From Azoarcus sp. L1K30 (lineage in GTDB: Bacteria > Pseudomonadota > Gammaproteobacteria > Burkholderiales > Rhodocyclaceae), in the NCBI RefSeq assembly GCF_018122735.1, contig NZ_JAGRRD010000001.1, forward strand, positions 3,205,190 through 3,269,189: a DNA stretch of 64,000 nucleotides. Reading direction: 5' to 3'. The notes beneath the pieces were generated by a model, which saw only the letters and a list, made by a program, of their open reading frames with translations, ran no database searches and was not told where the DNA came from. A program made the translations under genes and the position numbers. Shown one piece after another: positions 1-8,611 of this stretch. Numbering within the stretch: position 1 is the first letter of the stretch; every line of letters starts with the position of its first letter.

Positions 1-286
1 ACACGCTGATGAGTTCGTAGAAGCGATAGATCAGCGGATCGGTCGGCACCGCGGTCGGCAGCGACCCCTTGTAGGGCACGGCCTGCAGCACCGGTATGGC
101 TTCGGCCGGCAGGGCAAAGGTGTCTGCGACGATTGCCGCCTGCTCGGCGCTCAGGGCCATCTGCCCAAGGCAGGCCGAGGTCACCCACTCCTTGGACAGA
201 CCGATCTTTTCGGCCACATCCGCCCACTTGATGCCTTTGGCAATTTTGGCTGCCACGATCATTTCGGTTACGTCATTGCGGTTCAT
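1..286 (-). CDS. cynS: Cyanase (cyanate hydratase), 3' end outside window
   Basis: Cyanase converts cyanate and bicarbonate to ammonia and CO2 in the cytoplasm. Only the first 95 residues are in the window; the reading frame is open to base 1, so roughly 50 C-terminal residues are missing compared with the usual length of about 150. The N-terminal helical domain resembles the family (MNRNDVTEMI at the start), and the segment PTDPLIYRFYE near residues 81-91 carries the catalytic Arg (R88) and Glu (E91); the catalytic Ser lies beyond the edge. The start is chosen at ATG 286 because AAGGAGA stands just upstream. It is the last gene seen in a minus-strand operon, 20 bases after the transporter ATPase, so transport and hydrolysis of cyanate are probably coupled. 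Confidence 0.93.
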   Translation of the reverse strand, partial: MNRNDVTEMIVAAKIAKGIKWADVAEKIGLSKEWVTSACLGQMALSAEQAAIVADTFALPAEAIPVLQAVPYKGSLPTAVPTDPLIYRFYELISV

Positions 287-306
287 GTGATCTCTCCTTG
301 AGGAAA

Positions 307-1236
307 CTACTGATTAACAACTTTCTTGAGCTGCGTAAGCGGGCGGACGGCATCGGGCGCCAATGCCGCATCGGATGTGTCGACGAGTCCGGGGCGCACA
401 ACGGGCGGACGCTTCGGGTCGTACTGTTCAAACTCGCCACCACCGGCATAGGTCTTCGACCGATTGACGAGAAAATCGACAAGGTGATTGCGGATTCGGT
501 AGTACTGCGGGTCGTGGTGCATCCCGGCCCGGGTGCGGTCGCGCGGCATCGTGATGTCGACGATCTCGGCAACCTTCGCGAGCGGACCGTTGCTCATCAG
601 GATCACCTTGTCGGCGAGCAGAATCGCCTCGTCCACATCGTGGGTGATCATGAATACGGTCTGATGCGTGGCCTGCACCACCTTCAGCAATTCGTCCTGA
701 ATGGTGCCGCGAGTCAGTGCGTCGAGTGCGCCGAAGGGCTCGTCGAGCAACAGCATCTTGGGCTGGATGGCGAATGCCCGGGCAATGCCGACACGCTGTT
801 TCATGCCGCCGGACAACTCCGCCGGCTGCTTGTGAATGGCATGCCCCAGCCCGACCATCTCGAGGTATTCGGTGCAGTGCGCCGCGATTTTCGCTTTCGA
901 CCAGTCCGGCCACTTCGATTTCACCGCGAACGCGACATTGCCGAGCACCGACATCCACGGCATCAGAGCATGACTCTGGAACACCACGCCGCGGTCCAGG
1001 CTCGGCCCCTTGACCTCGCGGCCGTTCATGATGACTACACCGCCAGTCGCCTCCTCGAGGCCTGCCAGCACATTCAGGATCGTCGTCTTGCCGCAACCGG
1101 AATGCCCGATGATGCAGACGAACTCCCCCTTCTCGATCGAGAAGTGAATGTCCTCGAAGACGGGCGTGCCAGCTTTGCCGTCACGGGTTGGATAAGCCTT
1201 CTTCAGGCCCTCTACGCTGAGATAGTGATTGGTCAT
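307..1236 (-). CDS. cynD: ABC transporter ATPase, NrtD/CynD type
   Basis: Cytoplasmic ATPase of a nitrate/sulfonate/cyanate-type importer. Walker A is GHSGCGKT at residues 44-51, the signature LSGGMKQ is at 140-146 and Walker B MLLLDEP is at 160-166, followed by the switch histidine in MITHDVDEA. Length is 309 residues, about 45 longer than a minimal SsuB/TauB ATPase; the extra C-terminal tail is like that of NrtD/CynD proteins. The stop is 20 bases before cynS and the start is 4 bases after the permease stop. The cyanate assignment rests on the adjacent cyanase; nitrate, nitrite or another small anion cannot be excluded from sequence alone. Confidence 0.88.
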   Translation of the reverse strand: MTNHYLSVEGLKKAYPTRDGKAGTPVFEDIHFSIEKGEFVCIIGHSGCGKTTILNVLAGLEEATGGVVIMNGREVKGPSLDRGVVFQSHALMPWMSVLGNVAFAVKSKWPDWSKAKIAAHCTEYLEMVGLGHAIHKQPAELSGGMKQRVGIARAFAIQPKMLLLDEPFGALDALTRGTIQDELLKVVQATHQTVFMITHDVDEAILLADKVILMSNGPLAKVAEIVDITMPRDRTRAGMHHDPQYYRIRNHLVDFLVNRSKTYAGGGEFEQYDPKRPPVVRPGLVDTSDAALAPDAVRPLTQLKKVVNQ

Positions 1237-1240
1237 GGCA

Positions 1241-2083
1241 TCAGTCCCGGTAGGTGACCATCTTCTGTAATACCCCGAAGGCGAAGTCGAGCAACATGCC
1301 GACCAGACCGATCATGGTGATGGCGAAGATCACGTTGGGCAGGGCGAGGTTGTTCCACTCGTTCCACACGAAGTAGCCGACCCCCGTTCCGCCGACCAGC
1401 ATCTCGGCGGCGACAATCACGATCCAGGCAATACCCATCGAAATGCGCATGCCGGTCAGGATGGTCGGCGCGGCGGCTGGCAGGATGACCCGGAAGGCCT
1501 TGCGCACAGGTCCCACCTCGAGCGTGCGCGCCACGTTGATCCAGTCACGTCGGACCGAGGCGACGCCGAACGCGGTGTTGAGCAGCATCGGCCACATCGA
1601 ACAGATGAAAATGACAAAGATGCCCGATACGTCGGAGTCCTTCAGCACGTAGAGCGCCAGCGGCATCCATGCCAGCGGCGAGATCGGCTTGAGGACCTGA
1701 ATGAAGGGATTCAGCGCCCGCGTCATCAACGGCGACATGCCGATGAGGAAACCCAGCGGCAGCGCCACCAGCGTGGCCAGCAGGAAGCCCGCGCCGACAC
1801 GCAGCAGCGAATAGGCAATCTGGATGCCGATGCCCTTGTCGTTGGGTCCGTTGTCGTAAAACGGGTCCGACAGGAAATGCACGAAGGTGCGACCGACCGC
1901 CGCCGGCGTCGGGAAGCCCTCGGCCTTGCCCGCACCCTGCCCCATCAGGGCGGCGTACTCGGCATCGGCGGCCGATACTGCCCCGCCGTCGGCCGGAAGC
2001 GTCGCCAGGTGCCAGATACCGATAAAGCAGGCAAAGAGCAGTACCGACAGCAAGGCTGCACGGAATGACAGGTTCGTGCTCAT
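1241..2083 (-). CDS. cynB: ABC transporter permease, NrtB/CynB type
   Basis: Inner-membrane permease of the importer, 280 residues. The start at ATG 2083 is preferred because AAGGAG lies 9-10 bases upstream; a longer in-frame reading upstream lacks family similarity. An N-terminal membrane segment (about residues 8-27) is followed by a loop of about 70 residues and then the BPD_transp_1 domain. The EAA loop that docks the ATPase is visible around VGPVRKAFRVILPAAAPTILTG. The gene is followed after 4 bases by the ATPase gene and belongs to the OsmC-to-cyanase operon. Substrate is inferred from context, as for the ATPase. Confidence 0.88.
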   Translation of the reverse strand: MSTNLSFRAALLSVLLFACFIGIWHLATLPADGGAVSAADAEYAALMGQGAGKAEGFPTPAAVGRTFVHFLSDPFYDNGPNDKGIGIQIAYSLLRVGAGFLLATLVALPLGFLIGMSPLMTRALNPFIQVLKPISPLAWMPLALYVLKDSDVSGIFVIFICSMWPMLLNTAFGVASVRRDWINVARTLEVGPVRKAFRVILPAAAPTILTGMRISMGIAWIVIVAAEMLVGGTGVGYFVWNEWNNLALPNVIFAITMIGLVGMLLDFAFGVLQKMVTYRD

Positions 2084-2190
2084 GAGCGGCACTCCTTGCA
2101 GCAACCGGGAACGGTGCCCGCGCGCAGCGAATGGCGGCACGCCCCGAAGGCAAGCGGGCGGGGTTGTGCTCGACGCAATTGGATTGACAT
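2080..2190 (-). CDS. Possible 36-residue leader ORF before the permease
   Basis: A short frame starts at ATG 2190, has GGAGAG a few bases upstream, and ends at a TGA that overlaps the permease ATG (ATGA). The product would be 36 residues, basic, ending CCKECRS, and matches nothing I recognise. The overlap and ribosome site make translational coupling to the permease plausible. Chance in high-GC DNA is the main alternative. Confidence 0.25.
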   Translation of the reverse strand: MSIQLRRAQPRPLAFGACRHSLRAGTVPGCCKECRS

Positions 2191-2222
2191 GATGTTCTCT
2201 CCGTTTCGGGACTGGCTTCGCA

Positions 2223-3605
2223 TCACGCCGCGGCGGGAAGCCCCTTGAGGTAGGCCTCCGGCTGCGCAGGATCGAACTCCTTGCCCAGAATCATGTGCTT
2301 TCTGTAGGTCTGCGCCGGTGCGTCCAGCCCAAGCTCGGCCATGCGCTTTTTCGCATCAGTGGCGAGATAGACACGTTCGGCGATGTCCTTGTAGTTGACC
2401 TCGCCCTTGATGTAGCCCCAACGCTTCATCTGCGTCAGCATCCATACGCCCATCGAATGCCAGGGGAAGGGATCGAAGGCGATCCGGTCGGGTGCATTGA
2501 GCACCTGCCCCAACCCGTCGGCATAGCGTCCGACCAGCACCTGCTCGACGACCGTCTGCGGCTGGTTGAGATAGTTCGCGGGTGCAATCATCTCGGCCAC
2601 GCCCTTGCGGTTCTCGGCCTTGTTGACGTAGGCGGTTGCCCGGATGATCGATCGCACCAGCGCGGCAAAGGTATTCGGATGCTGGTTGACGAAATCCTCG
2701 GTCGCCGCGAAGGCGCAGCACGGATGGTTGTCCCAGATCTGGCTGGTCAGCAGGTGAATGAAGCCGACCTTCTCATAGACCGCGCGCTGGTTGAAGGGCT
2801 CGGCGACGATGAAACCGTCGATGTTGCCGGAGCGCATGTTCGCCACCATGTCGGGCGGTGCCATCACGCGCAGCTGCACATCCTTGTCAGGGTCGATGCC
2901 ATGGGCTGCCAGGTAGTGGCGCAGCAGGAAGTTGTGCATCGAGTAGTCGAACGGAATCGCGAACTTCATGCCCTTCCAGTTTCGCGGATCGCGATTGTTC
3001 TTGTGCTTCAGGTGAAGGGTGATGGCATTGCCATTGATGTTTTCCATCACCGGCATCACCATCGGCGCCGCCGTCGAGCCCGCACCGAGCGAGATCGCCA
3101 GCGGCATCGGTGACAGCATGTGGGACGCGTCGAATTCCTTCGCCAGCACCTTGTCGCGCACGATCGCCCAGCCAGCCGTCTTCTGCAGCGTGACGTTCAA
3201 CCCCTCACGTCCATAGAAGTCCGCCGCGCCGGCAAAGATGATCGGCGTGGCGCAGGTGATGGGCAGGAAGCCTACCGTCAGATCCTTCTTCTCCAGCGGC
3301 CCGGCCTTGTCCAGCGTCATGGCCTGGAGATCCGAGATCGGCATCATGCTGGCGATCGCGGCCATCGCCGCATTGGCGCCAACCGCCTTCAGAAACAGGC
3401 GACGGGTCGCGTCCTGGGGGAAGATCGCACGCACCAGTGCCGCTTCGACGAAATCGGTGGAGAGGCTTTCGGCCTTTTCGCCGCGCAGACTGCGGGCGCG
3501 TGCCGCCTCGGCATCGTGTTCGTGCTGACTGCCATGCTGACCACAGGAACAGCGACCAAGTGCAACATCGGCCGCATAGGGACGGTAGAGGTTTTCATCT
3601 TTCAT
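2223..3605 (-). CDS. cynA: Tat-exported substrate-binding protein, NrtA/CynA family
   Basis: Periplasmic binding component of the importer, 460 residues. The NrtA-like domain begins around residue 105 (KKDLTVGFLPITCATP) and continues to the C-terminus with typical segments such as DNHPCCAF. A twin-arginine signal (TRRLFLKAVG) sits at residues 67-76, not at the N-terminus. It is preceded by about 65 residues containing Cys19, Cys21, His24, His28 and His30 (CSCGQHGSQHEHD), which looks like a small metal-binding site. The start ATG 3605 is the first in frame; GGTG lies upstream. An internal start nearer the RR motif is not evident. The gene lies between the rubredoxin reductase gene and the permease in one operon. 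Ligand is probably cyanate because of cynS, but nitrate-type anions remain possible. Confidence 0.85.
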   Translation of the reverse strand: MKDENLYRPYAADVALGRCSCGQHGSQHEHDAEAARARSLRGEKAESLSTDFVEAALVRAIFPQDATRRLFLKAVGANAAMAAIASMMPISDLQAMTLDKAGPLEKKDLTVGFLPITCATPIIFAGAADFYGREGLNVTLQKTAGWAIVRDKVLAKEFDASHMLSPMPLAISLGAGSTAAPMVMPVMENINGNAITLHLKHKNNRDPRNWKGMKFAIPFDYSMHNFLLRHYLAAHGIDPDKDVQLRVMAPPDMVANMRSGNIDGFIVAEPFNQRAVYEKVGFIHLLTSQIWDNHPCCAFAATEDFVNQHPNTFAALVRSIIRATAYVNKAENRKGVAEMIAPANYLNQPQTVVEQVLVGRYADGLGQVLNAPDRIAFDPFPWHSMGVWMLTQMKRWGYIKGEVNYKDIAERVYLATDAKKRMAELGLDAPAQTYRKHMILGKEFDPAQPEAYLKGLPAAA

Positions 3606-3665
3606 GGCTGGGCACCTATTCTCTGGAAGGGAAAAACTTGTGTTGTTCGAATGCTGTCCGGTTCG

Positions 3666-5012
3666 TCAGGCCGCAAGTCGGTGGCGTGGGCTGCCGACTT
3701 CCAGCCTTGCCACCAGCTCACCATTGCGTCGCTGTTGCATGCACAGCATGTCTGCGGAATCCTCGATCACCACCCACTCCCCATCCGGGCAGGGCAGGCC
3801 ATGTACGACGATGGGCAGCGACTTCGTCTTCAGCCGTATTACCGGCTGGACGTGCGCATAGCCCGCATGTGGCCGGCCAAGCAGGTGATGGGCGATGGCC
3901 GCGGCCTGCTTTGCGATCGGCTCGATGAAGCGGCAGGGCATGCCGGAAATGCTGACGCAGTCACCCAACGCATACACGCCGCTTGCGCTGGTCTGCATGC
4001 TGACCGGGTCGACCACGATACCGCGCTCGAACGCGAGCCCGGCACTGCGCGCAATCCGGCTCGCGGTGACCAGCCCGGTGGCCGCCACGACTTCATCGAC
4101 GACGATCTGCAGGCCATTCGCGGTGGTCACCGTCTTGCAGCCATCATCGCCACATGTGACAGCGGCGACTTGCGTGTCGCCGATGAAATCGACCCCCAGC
4201 GTCTCCAGGCTCGAACGCAGGCGTTCTCCCGCCTGCGCGGGCAACAACGCGGCCAGCGGTGCCGATTGCAGGTCGAGCAGCGTCACCGAATGGCCCGCCC
4301 GGGCAAAGTCCTCGGCGAGTTCGCAACCCACCATGCCGGCGCCGACGATCGCCACACGACGCGCGCCACGCTTGAGCTTGCCATGCAGACCGGACCAGCC
4401 CGCAAGATCGTTGACCCGCCAGCACAGGTCCGGCGACAACGCCGCCGGCAGCGCCGGCCGTGCCCCCTGGGCCAGCACCAGCTTGGTGAAGCTGAGGGTG
4501 CCACGGGAGGTGCGCAACTGACGCAGGCTCGGCGACAAGCCCACCGCGAAGGTGTCGGTGAGCAAACGCACGCCGAGGCGCCTGGCCGCGTCAGCCGCGC
4601 CTTCGCGCACCAGCGCTTCGGGCGCGAGGCCGCGACCGAGCGCGATCGACAGCTCCGGCTTGTGATAGCGATCGGCATGACAGGCGCTGACCAGTGTGAT
4701 CCCGACGTCGGAATCGAGCGCACGCACCGCTTCTGCAACCGCCCAGCCGGCGATGCCGCCCCCGACGATGACGACACCGTCGGCGCGGGACGCCGGAACC
4801 GATGCACACGTCGTGCCGTCCGGGTCGAACCCGACATAGGGCTCGAAGTCGCTCTTCATGACCCCGCACAACGGGCATTCCCAATCGTCGGGGATGTCCT
4901 CGAAGCGCGTCCCGGCAGCCAGGCCGCTATCGGGGTCACCTTTTTCCTCGTCATAGATCAAACCGCAAGCGCGGCAGATGAATGACCTCCAGTTCGTTGC
5001 CGATACGTTCAT
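3666..5012 (-). CDS. Rubredoxin fused to FAD-dependent NAD(P)H:rubredoxin reductase
   Basis: A self-contained electron-transfer protein of 448 residues. Residues 10-55 are a rubredoxin with both iron knuckles (C13-RA-C16-G and C46-PL-C49-G). From about residue 76 an FAD/NAD(P) oxidoreductase follows: the FAD dinucleotide fold [11 protein letters not shown], then the NAD(P) fold [10 protein letters not shown] near residue 218, and a C-terminal FAD GD motif (YALGDCVS). It would pass electrons from NAD(P)H through flavin to the rubredoxin iron, and on to an oxygenase or peroxide-reducing partner. Its ATG overlaps the stop of the upstream flavoprotein gene by 4 bases, so the two are probably made together and that flavoprotein is the leading candidate partner. 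Confidence 0.9.
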   Translation of the reverse strand: MNVSATNWRSFICRACGLIYDEEKGDPDSGLAAGTRFEDIPDDWECPLCGVMKSDFEPYVGFDPDGTTCASVPASRADGVVIVGGGIAGWAVAEAVRALDSDVGITLVSACHADRYHKPELSIALGRGLAPEALVREGAADAARRLGVRLLTDTFAVGLSPSLRQLRTSRGTLSFTKLVLAQGARPALPAALSPDLCWRVNDLAGWSGLHGKLKRGARRVAIVGAGMVGCELAEDFARAGHSVTLLDLQSAPLAALLPAQAGERLRSSLETLGVDFIGDTQVAAVTCGDDGCKTVTTANGLQIVVDEVVAATGLVTASRIARSAGLAFERGIVVDPVSMQTSASGVYALGDCVSISGMPCRFIEPIAKQAAAIAHHLLGRPHAGYAHVQPVIRLKTKSLPIVVHGLPCPDGEWVVIEDSADMLCMQQRRNGELVARLEVGSPRHRLAA

Positions 5013-6151
5013 GCCGGCATCTCCTCACGCGACAGTCGATCCATCTCCCAGCGCAGATGCTTGATCGCCGGCGTGACGATGGCCACGAAATGCGCCTCGC
5101 GGATGCGGCGCTGGGGCGCCGAACTCATCAAGTAACCGCGTGCGCCCTGGTGCATCAGCGCCGACTGCGAGGCACGCAGTGCGAACTCCGCGCCCTGGGT
5201 GCGGGCATCGAGCACATCGAGCAGGTAGTCCTTGCTGCCATCGAAAGGCGTCTGCGCCAGTTTCGCCACCCGGGCGCCGAGTTCGTCGAACTCGGCCTGA
5301 AGCTCGTCCGGGCGGTCATGCAGGAAGCGATTCACGTGACCGAGCAGCGGCTCCACTTCCCTGATCGAGTCGATGCTGCCCTGCGCCACGCCCACTGCAA
5401 TGCCGGCCTGGAGCAGCACGAACGCCGCTCGGATGCGGGCAATGAAGGGCTGCGCCGGGTCGGCGATCATGTCGTCCTCGCCAACAAAGAGGTTGTCGAG
5501 GCGGACGCCCCAGGTACTGGTGCCCTCCATGCCAGAGAATTCCGGGCATGGACGCAACACGACTTCCTCAGTGCATCGCAGCAGGAACATGATCTCGTGC
5601 GAACGGCTGCCATCGTCGCGATACACGCCGGCAATCGCACCACAATACTGCCCCGGCGCAATGTGGCTGACCCAAGGCAGCGCGCCGCTGACGCGATACC
5701 CACCGGCCACCTTGGTCGCCCGTAGCAGCATCTTCTCGATGCCGGCCAGCGCTTTCATCGGATTCGACAATGCCGTACCACCAAAGGTCTGGCCAAGTGT
5801 GTGCGTACGCAACAAGTCGCCGTTGAGCGCAGGATTGCCCGACTGCTCCATGTACAGGCCGCAGACGTCATGCGCCCAGGTCAGGAATCCGGTCGATCCG
5901 CAGCTGCGACTGATCGCACGCATGGCATCGATCGCAAGACCGTAGCGACTGCCGCTCGCTTCGAGATGGGCGCCGAAGGCACCGGCCCGACCGAGAGCGG
6001 CCATGATCTCAAGCGGATAATGACCTTCATGATCGATACGATAGGCCGCATCGGACAAAGGACCGTTGGCAACCGCGGTCACGCGCTCCATCACTTGAGC
6101 GTCAGTCCATGACGGTTCGAACACGGACGGGCTTGCGTGGGCAAGGCTCAT
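5009..6151 (-). CDS. Acyl-CoA dehydrogenase-fold flavoprotein
   Basis: Cytoplasmic flavoprotein of 380 residues with the three-part acyl-CoA dehydrogenase fold: an N-terminal helical domain, a central beta domain (around [12 protein letters not shown] to [20 protein letters not shown]) and a C-terminal helical domain ending in [23 protein letters not shown]. Members of this fold include true dehydrogenases and also flavin-dependent monooxygenases and the sulfur-acquisition SfnB/DszC group. I see no clear catalytic glutamate motif of fatty-acid enzymes, and the neighbours (rubredoxin reductase, OsmC, cyanase, no CoA ligase or thiolase) argue against beta-oxidation. The substrate is unknown. 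Start ATG 6151 lies 44 bases after the OsmC stop; the stop overlaps the next gene (ATGA). Confidence 0.8.
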   Translation of the reverse strand: MSLAHASPSVFEPSWTDAQVMERVTAVANGPLSDAAYRIDHEGHYPLEIMAALGRAGAFGAHLEASGSRYGLAIDAMRAISRSCGSTGFLTWAHDVCGLYMEQSGNPALNGDLLRTHTLGQTFGGTALSNPMKALAGIEKMLLRATKVAGGYRVSGALPWVSHIAPGQYCGAIAGVYRDDGSRSHEIMFLLRCTEEVVLRPCPEFSGMEGTSTWGVRLDNLFVGEDDMIADPAQPFIARIRAAFVLLQAGIAVGVAQGSIDSIREVEPLLGHVNRFLHDRPDELQAEFDELGARVAKLAQTPFDGSKDYLLDVLDARTQGAEFALRASQSALMHQGARGYLMSSAPQRRIREAHFVAIVTPAIKHLRWEMDRLSREEMPA

Positions 6152-6195
6152 GGCATTTTTCTCCGCTTGAGGATGCAGGTCGAGGCCATCGGCCC

Positions 6196-6744
6196 TCAGT
6201 CGGCAAGCCCGATGGTGAAAGGAATCGGATTGCGCATCGTGTTCGCAACCGGCGAGTAGTAGTTGGCGTGCTTGACGATGTCGTCGAGTGCCTCGCGGCT
6301 GGCTTCACCCTCGATCAGGACCTTGACCCGGATATCCTGGAAACCCATTTGTTCGGGCTTGCGCTCGGCGCCACCTGCGCCCCACGCCGCGGTGTTGCCG
6401 ATGTCGGCTTCCATGAAGACCTCGAGCCGGGACAGCTTGACCCCGCGCTCGGTCGCGACCGCGGTGATTCCAACGCTCAGACAGCCGCCGAGCGCGGAAA
6501 GCACGATCTCGCCCGGCGCGGGCGCGGTGTTCTCGCCAAACAGATGCAGGGGTTCATCCACCACTACCGGGTTGTGAATGCCGACGAAGCTCCACGAGCG
6601 GAACTGGCCTTGCATCACGGTATGCACCTTGTTGGTGCCACGGCGCTCGGGGTTCTCGCGGCCGGCAGCGGCAAACTTGAGCAAGCCTTCGCGATCGATG
6701 GGGCGAAGATAGGTTTCAGCGGTCTGGGGGGTCGTGGTCGTCAA
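6196..6744 (-). CDS. OsmC/Ohr family protein lacking the second cysteine
   Basis: Cytoplasmic OsmC-fold protein, 182 residues. OsmC/Ohr proteins reduce organic peroxides with two conserved cysteines. The first is present in ALGGCLSVG (C88). At the place of the second, the family usually has a Cys-Pro-Val pattern; here the sequence is YYSPVANT, with Ser164 in its place. A one-cysteine version may still act with an external thiol, or may have another role, as some OsmC-like proteins in sulfur and hydrolytic pathways do. The gene is the first of the operon, directly behind the sigma54 promoter at 6824-6839. Start ATG 6744 has AGGAG just upstream. Confidence 0.85.
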   Translation of the reverse strand: MTTTTPQTAETYLRPIDREGLLKFAAAGRENPERRGTNKVHTVMQGQFRSWSFVGIHNPVVVDEPLHLFGENTAPAPGEIVLSALGGCLSVGITAVATERGVKLSRLEVFMEADIGNTAAWGAGGAERKPEQMGFQDIRVKVLIEGEASREALDDIVKHANYYSPVANTMRNPIPFTIGLAD

Positions 6745-6823
6745 AGCATTCTCCTGGGGTGTTGGACGGCGGAATCGGCTACCGCACTCGGTTCATCGCA
6801 TTCGATGGACTCGAGATCCCTTT

Positions 6824-6839
6824 TGCAACGACCGTGCCA
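6824..6839 (-). promoter_or_regulatory. Sigma54 (-24/-12) promoter of the OsmC-cyanase operon
   Basis: Read on the minus strand, bases 6839 to 6824 are TGGCACG-GTCG-TTGCA, which matches the sigma54 consensus TGGCACG-N4-TTGCW at every defined base. Transcription should start near 6812 and run into the OsmC gene at 6744. An enhancer-binding activator gene lies just upstream on the same strand. Confidence 0.9.
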
Positions 6840-6934
6840 GGAGATGAAGGAAACGACTAATTTATTGATTTACATCAATACAAAGGAATCTGGAATGTGA
6901 TTGTCATTAGTTGACCGCCAAGGAAAGACGATCG

Positions 6935-6965
6935 ACATTGTCGACAATGTGAACATTTTGTTCAC
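6935..6965. promoter_or_regulatory. Probable enhancer (upstream activator) site: two overlapping palindromes
   Basis: Bases 6935-6950 form a perfect 16-base palindrome (ACATTGTCGACAATGT). Bases 6949-6965 form a second inverted repeat, GTGAACA-TTT-TGTTCAC. They lie about 100-140 bases upstream of the -24/-12 promoter, the usual place for enhancer sites of sigma54 activators. The expected binder is the activator encoded at 6998-8611; this is inference from position. Confidence 0.7.
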
Positions 6966-6997
6966 AATTCAAGCCCACGCTGTCCTGGAGTACTGCA

Positions 6998-8611
6998 TCA
7001 CTCTTCCGCTGCCAGCTTCTGCCAGCGGTAAGCAAACTGCCGCGCCGTCATGCCAAGCACCTGGGCGGCACGGGACTTGTTGCCCCCGCACTGCGCCAGC
7101 GCCTGACGCAGCTCGGCAGCCGAATGCGATCCTGCCGGGGCGTAGGGCCGAACGCCGGCAAAAGCGCTCGCCATCGCGGTACCGCCGGACGGCGACGCCG
7201 GCTCCGCCAACGCTTTCCGCGCCGACACGGCGTCACCGCCTGGCATGAACTTCTCGATGTCGGCAGGGCCCAGAACCGGTTTCTCGGCGAGCAGCACGAC
7301 TCGCTCGATCAGGTTCGACAGTTCGCGGATATTGCCGGGCCATGCATGCGCTTCAAGGCGGGCGATCGCCTCCTGGGTCAGGTTCACGCTGCGCTGGTTC
7401 GACTGATTGGCCCGGCTCAGGAAATTGAGTGCCAGCGCGTGGATGTCACCTTTGCGTTCTGCCAGCGAAGGCAAGCGGATGGGAATCACGTTGAGGCGGT
7501 AGTAGAGGTCCTGCCTGAACAGCCCCCGCGCCACCTCCATTTCGAGATCGCGGTTGGTCGCCACCACCAAACGCACGTCGATACAGATCTCACGCTTGCC
7601 GCCGAGGTGGGTGATCGTACCCTCCTGCAATGTACGCAGCAGTTTGCCCTGCATCGTCAGCGGCAACTCGCCGATCTCGTCGAGAAAGATCGTGCCGCGA
7701 TTGGCCTGCTCGAACAAACCCTCGCGGTTCGTGCTCGCACCGGAGAACGCGCCGCGTTCGTAACCGAACAGTTCGGACTCGAAGAGCGTGTCGGGGATCG
7801 CGGCACAATTGACCTTGATGAAGGGCGCATCGCGGCGCGGACTCGCGAGGTGCAGGGCACGCGCAAACAACTCCTTGCCGGTTCCGGATTCGCCCAGCAG
7901 CAGCACGCTCGCGGTCGAATCGGACACCCGCTCGAGCTCGGAGATCGCCCGCAGCAACGGCGGCGATGTGCCGATGATGCCGTAGCGCGCCGTCTCATGT
8001 TCTAGGGCGTACTTGAGGATCTGGTTGTGCTGTTCGAGCTCGCGGGTCTTGGCCTCCAGCATCGACTGCAGTTGCAGCAACTGGCCGGCCAGGGTGGACA
8101 GGATGCGCAGGATCGACAGGTCGTCCGCAAGCGCCCGGCTACGGGTGCGGATGCGGTGACAGGCCAGCACGCCGATCGTCTTCTGCTCGATGCGGATGGG
8201 CAAGGCGATGAAGGACACCGGTCCAGTGGGCAGGCTTTCGCGCGCCACCGCACGCGCAAGAAAATTCTCATCCAGGTCGATGTCCTGCACGATGATGAGT
8301 TGTCCATGCGCCAGCACCGCGCCAGTCACGCCCTCGCCTGGCAGGTAACGCCCGCGCTCGACCTCCTGCCGGGTCAGGCCGTAGGCGTAGCGGATGCGGC
8401 TGGCCTTGCCGTCCTCGTCGAGCAGCACGATACGTCCGCGGTTCAGACCGAGCAGTTCGGAGAGCAGGTGCAGCGTCTCGCGCAGCACGACGTCGGGCGA
8501 CAGACTCTTGCCGACAAGTCCCATGATCTGCTGCATCAGCAGCATCTCCTGCTCGCGCCAGAACGAGGGGGAGCTGTCCAGATCGGATTCGGTTGGCTGT
8601 GCTTGTTCCAT
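6998..8611 (-). CDS. NifA-like sigma54-dependent activator (GAF-AAA+-Fis HTH)
   Basis: Enhancer-binding transcription activator, 537 residues. A GAF sensor domain covers about residues 35-185, followed by a short coiled linker. The AAA+ domain covers about 210-440, with Walker A GESGTGKE near 240, the sigma54-contact loop GAFSGA (family GAFTGA, Ser for Thr) near 288, and Walker [10 protein letters not shown] near 308. The C-terminal Fis-type helix-turn-helix, about 508-530, ends [14 protein letters not shown], which resembles NifA. No nif genes are in the window, so it is a NifA relative and not assigned to nitrogen fixation. It likely controls the operon downstream through the palindromes at 6935-6965. 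The signal bound by GAF is unknown. Confidence 0.88.
   Translation of the reverse strand: MEQAQPTESDLDSSPSFWREQEMLLMQQIMGLVGKSLSPDVVLRETLHLLSELLGLNRGRIVLLDEDGKASRIRYAYGLTRQEVERGRYLPGEGVTGAVLAHGQLIIVQDIDLDENFLARAVARESLPTGPVSFIALPIRIEQKTIGVLACHRIRTRSRALADDLSILRILSTLAGQLLQLQSMLEAKTRELEQHNQILKYALEHETARYGIIGTSPPLLRAISELERVSDSTASVLLLGESGTGKELFARALHLASPRRDAPFIKVNCAAIPDTLFESELFGYERGAFSGASTNREGLFEQANRGTIFLDEIGELPLTMQGKLLRTLQEGTITHLGGKREICIDVRLVVATNRDLEMEVARGLFRQDLYYRLNVIPIRLPSLAERKGDIHALALNFLSRANQSNQRSVNLTQEAIARLEAHAWPGNIRELSNLIERVVLLAEKPVLGPADIEKFMPGGDAVSARKALAEPASPSGGTAMASAFAGVRPYAPAGSHSAAELRQALAQCGGNKSRAAQVLGMTARQFAYRWQKLAAEE

Noticed and set aside
3120-4985. Long plus-strand frame (621 codons) opposite the rubredoxin reductase and binding protein
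   Set aside because: It lies wholly antisense to two well-supported genes, has arginine- and histidine-rich sequence and no family pattern. High-GC codon bias creates such open antisense frames.
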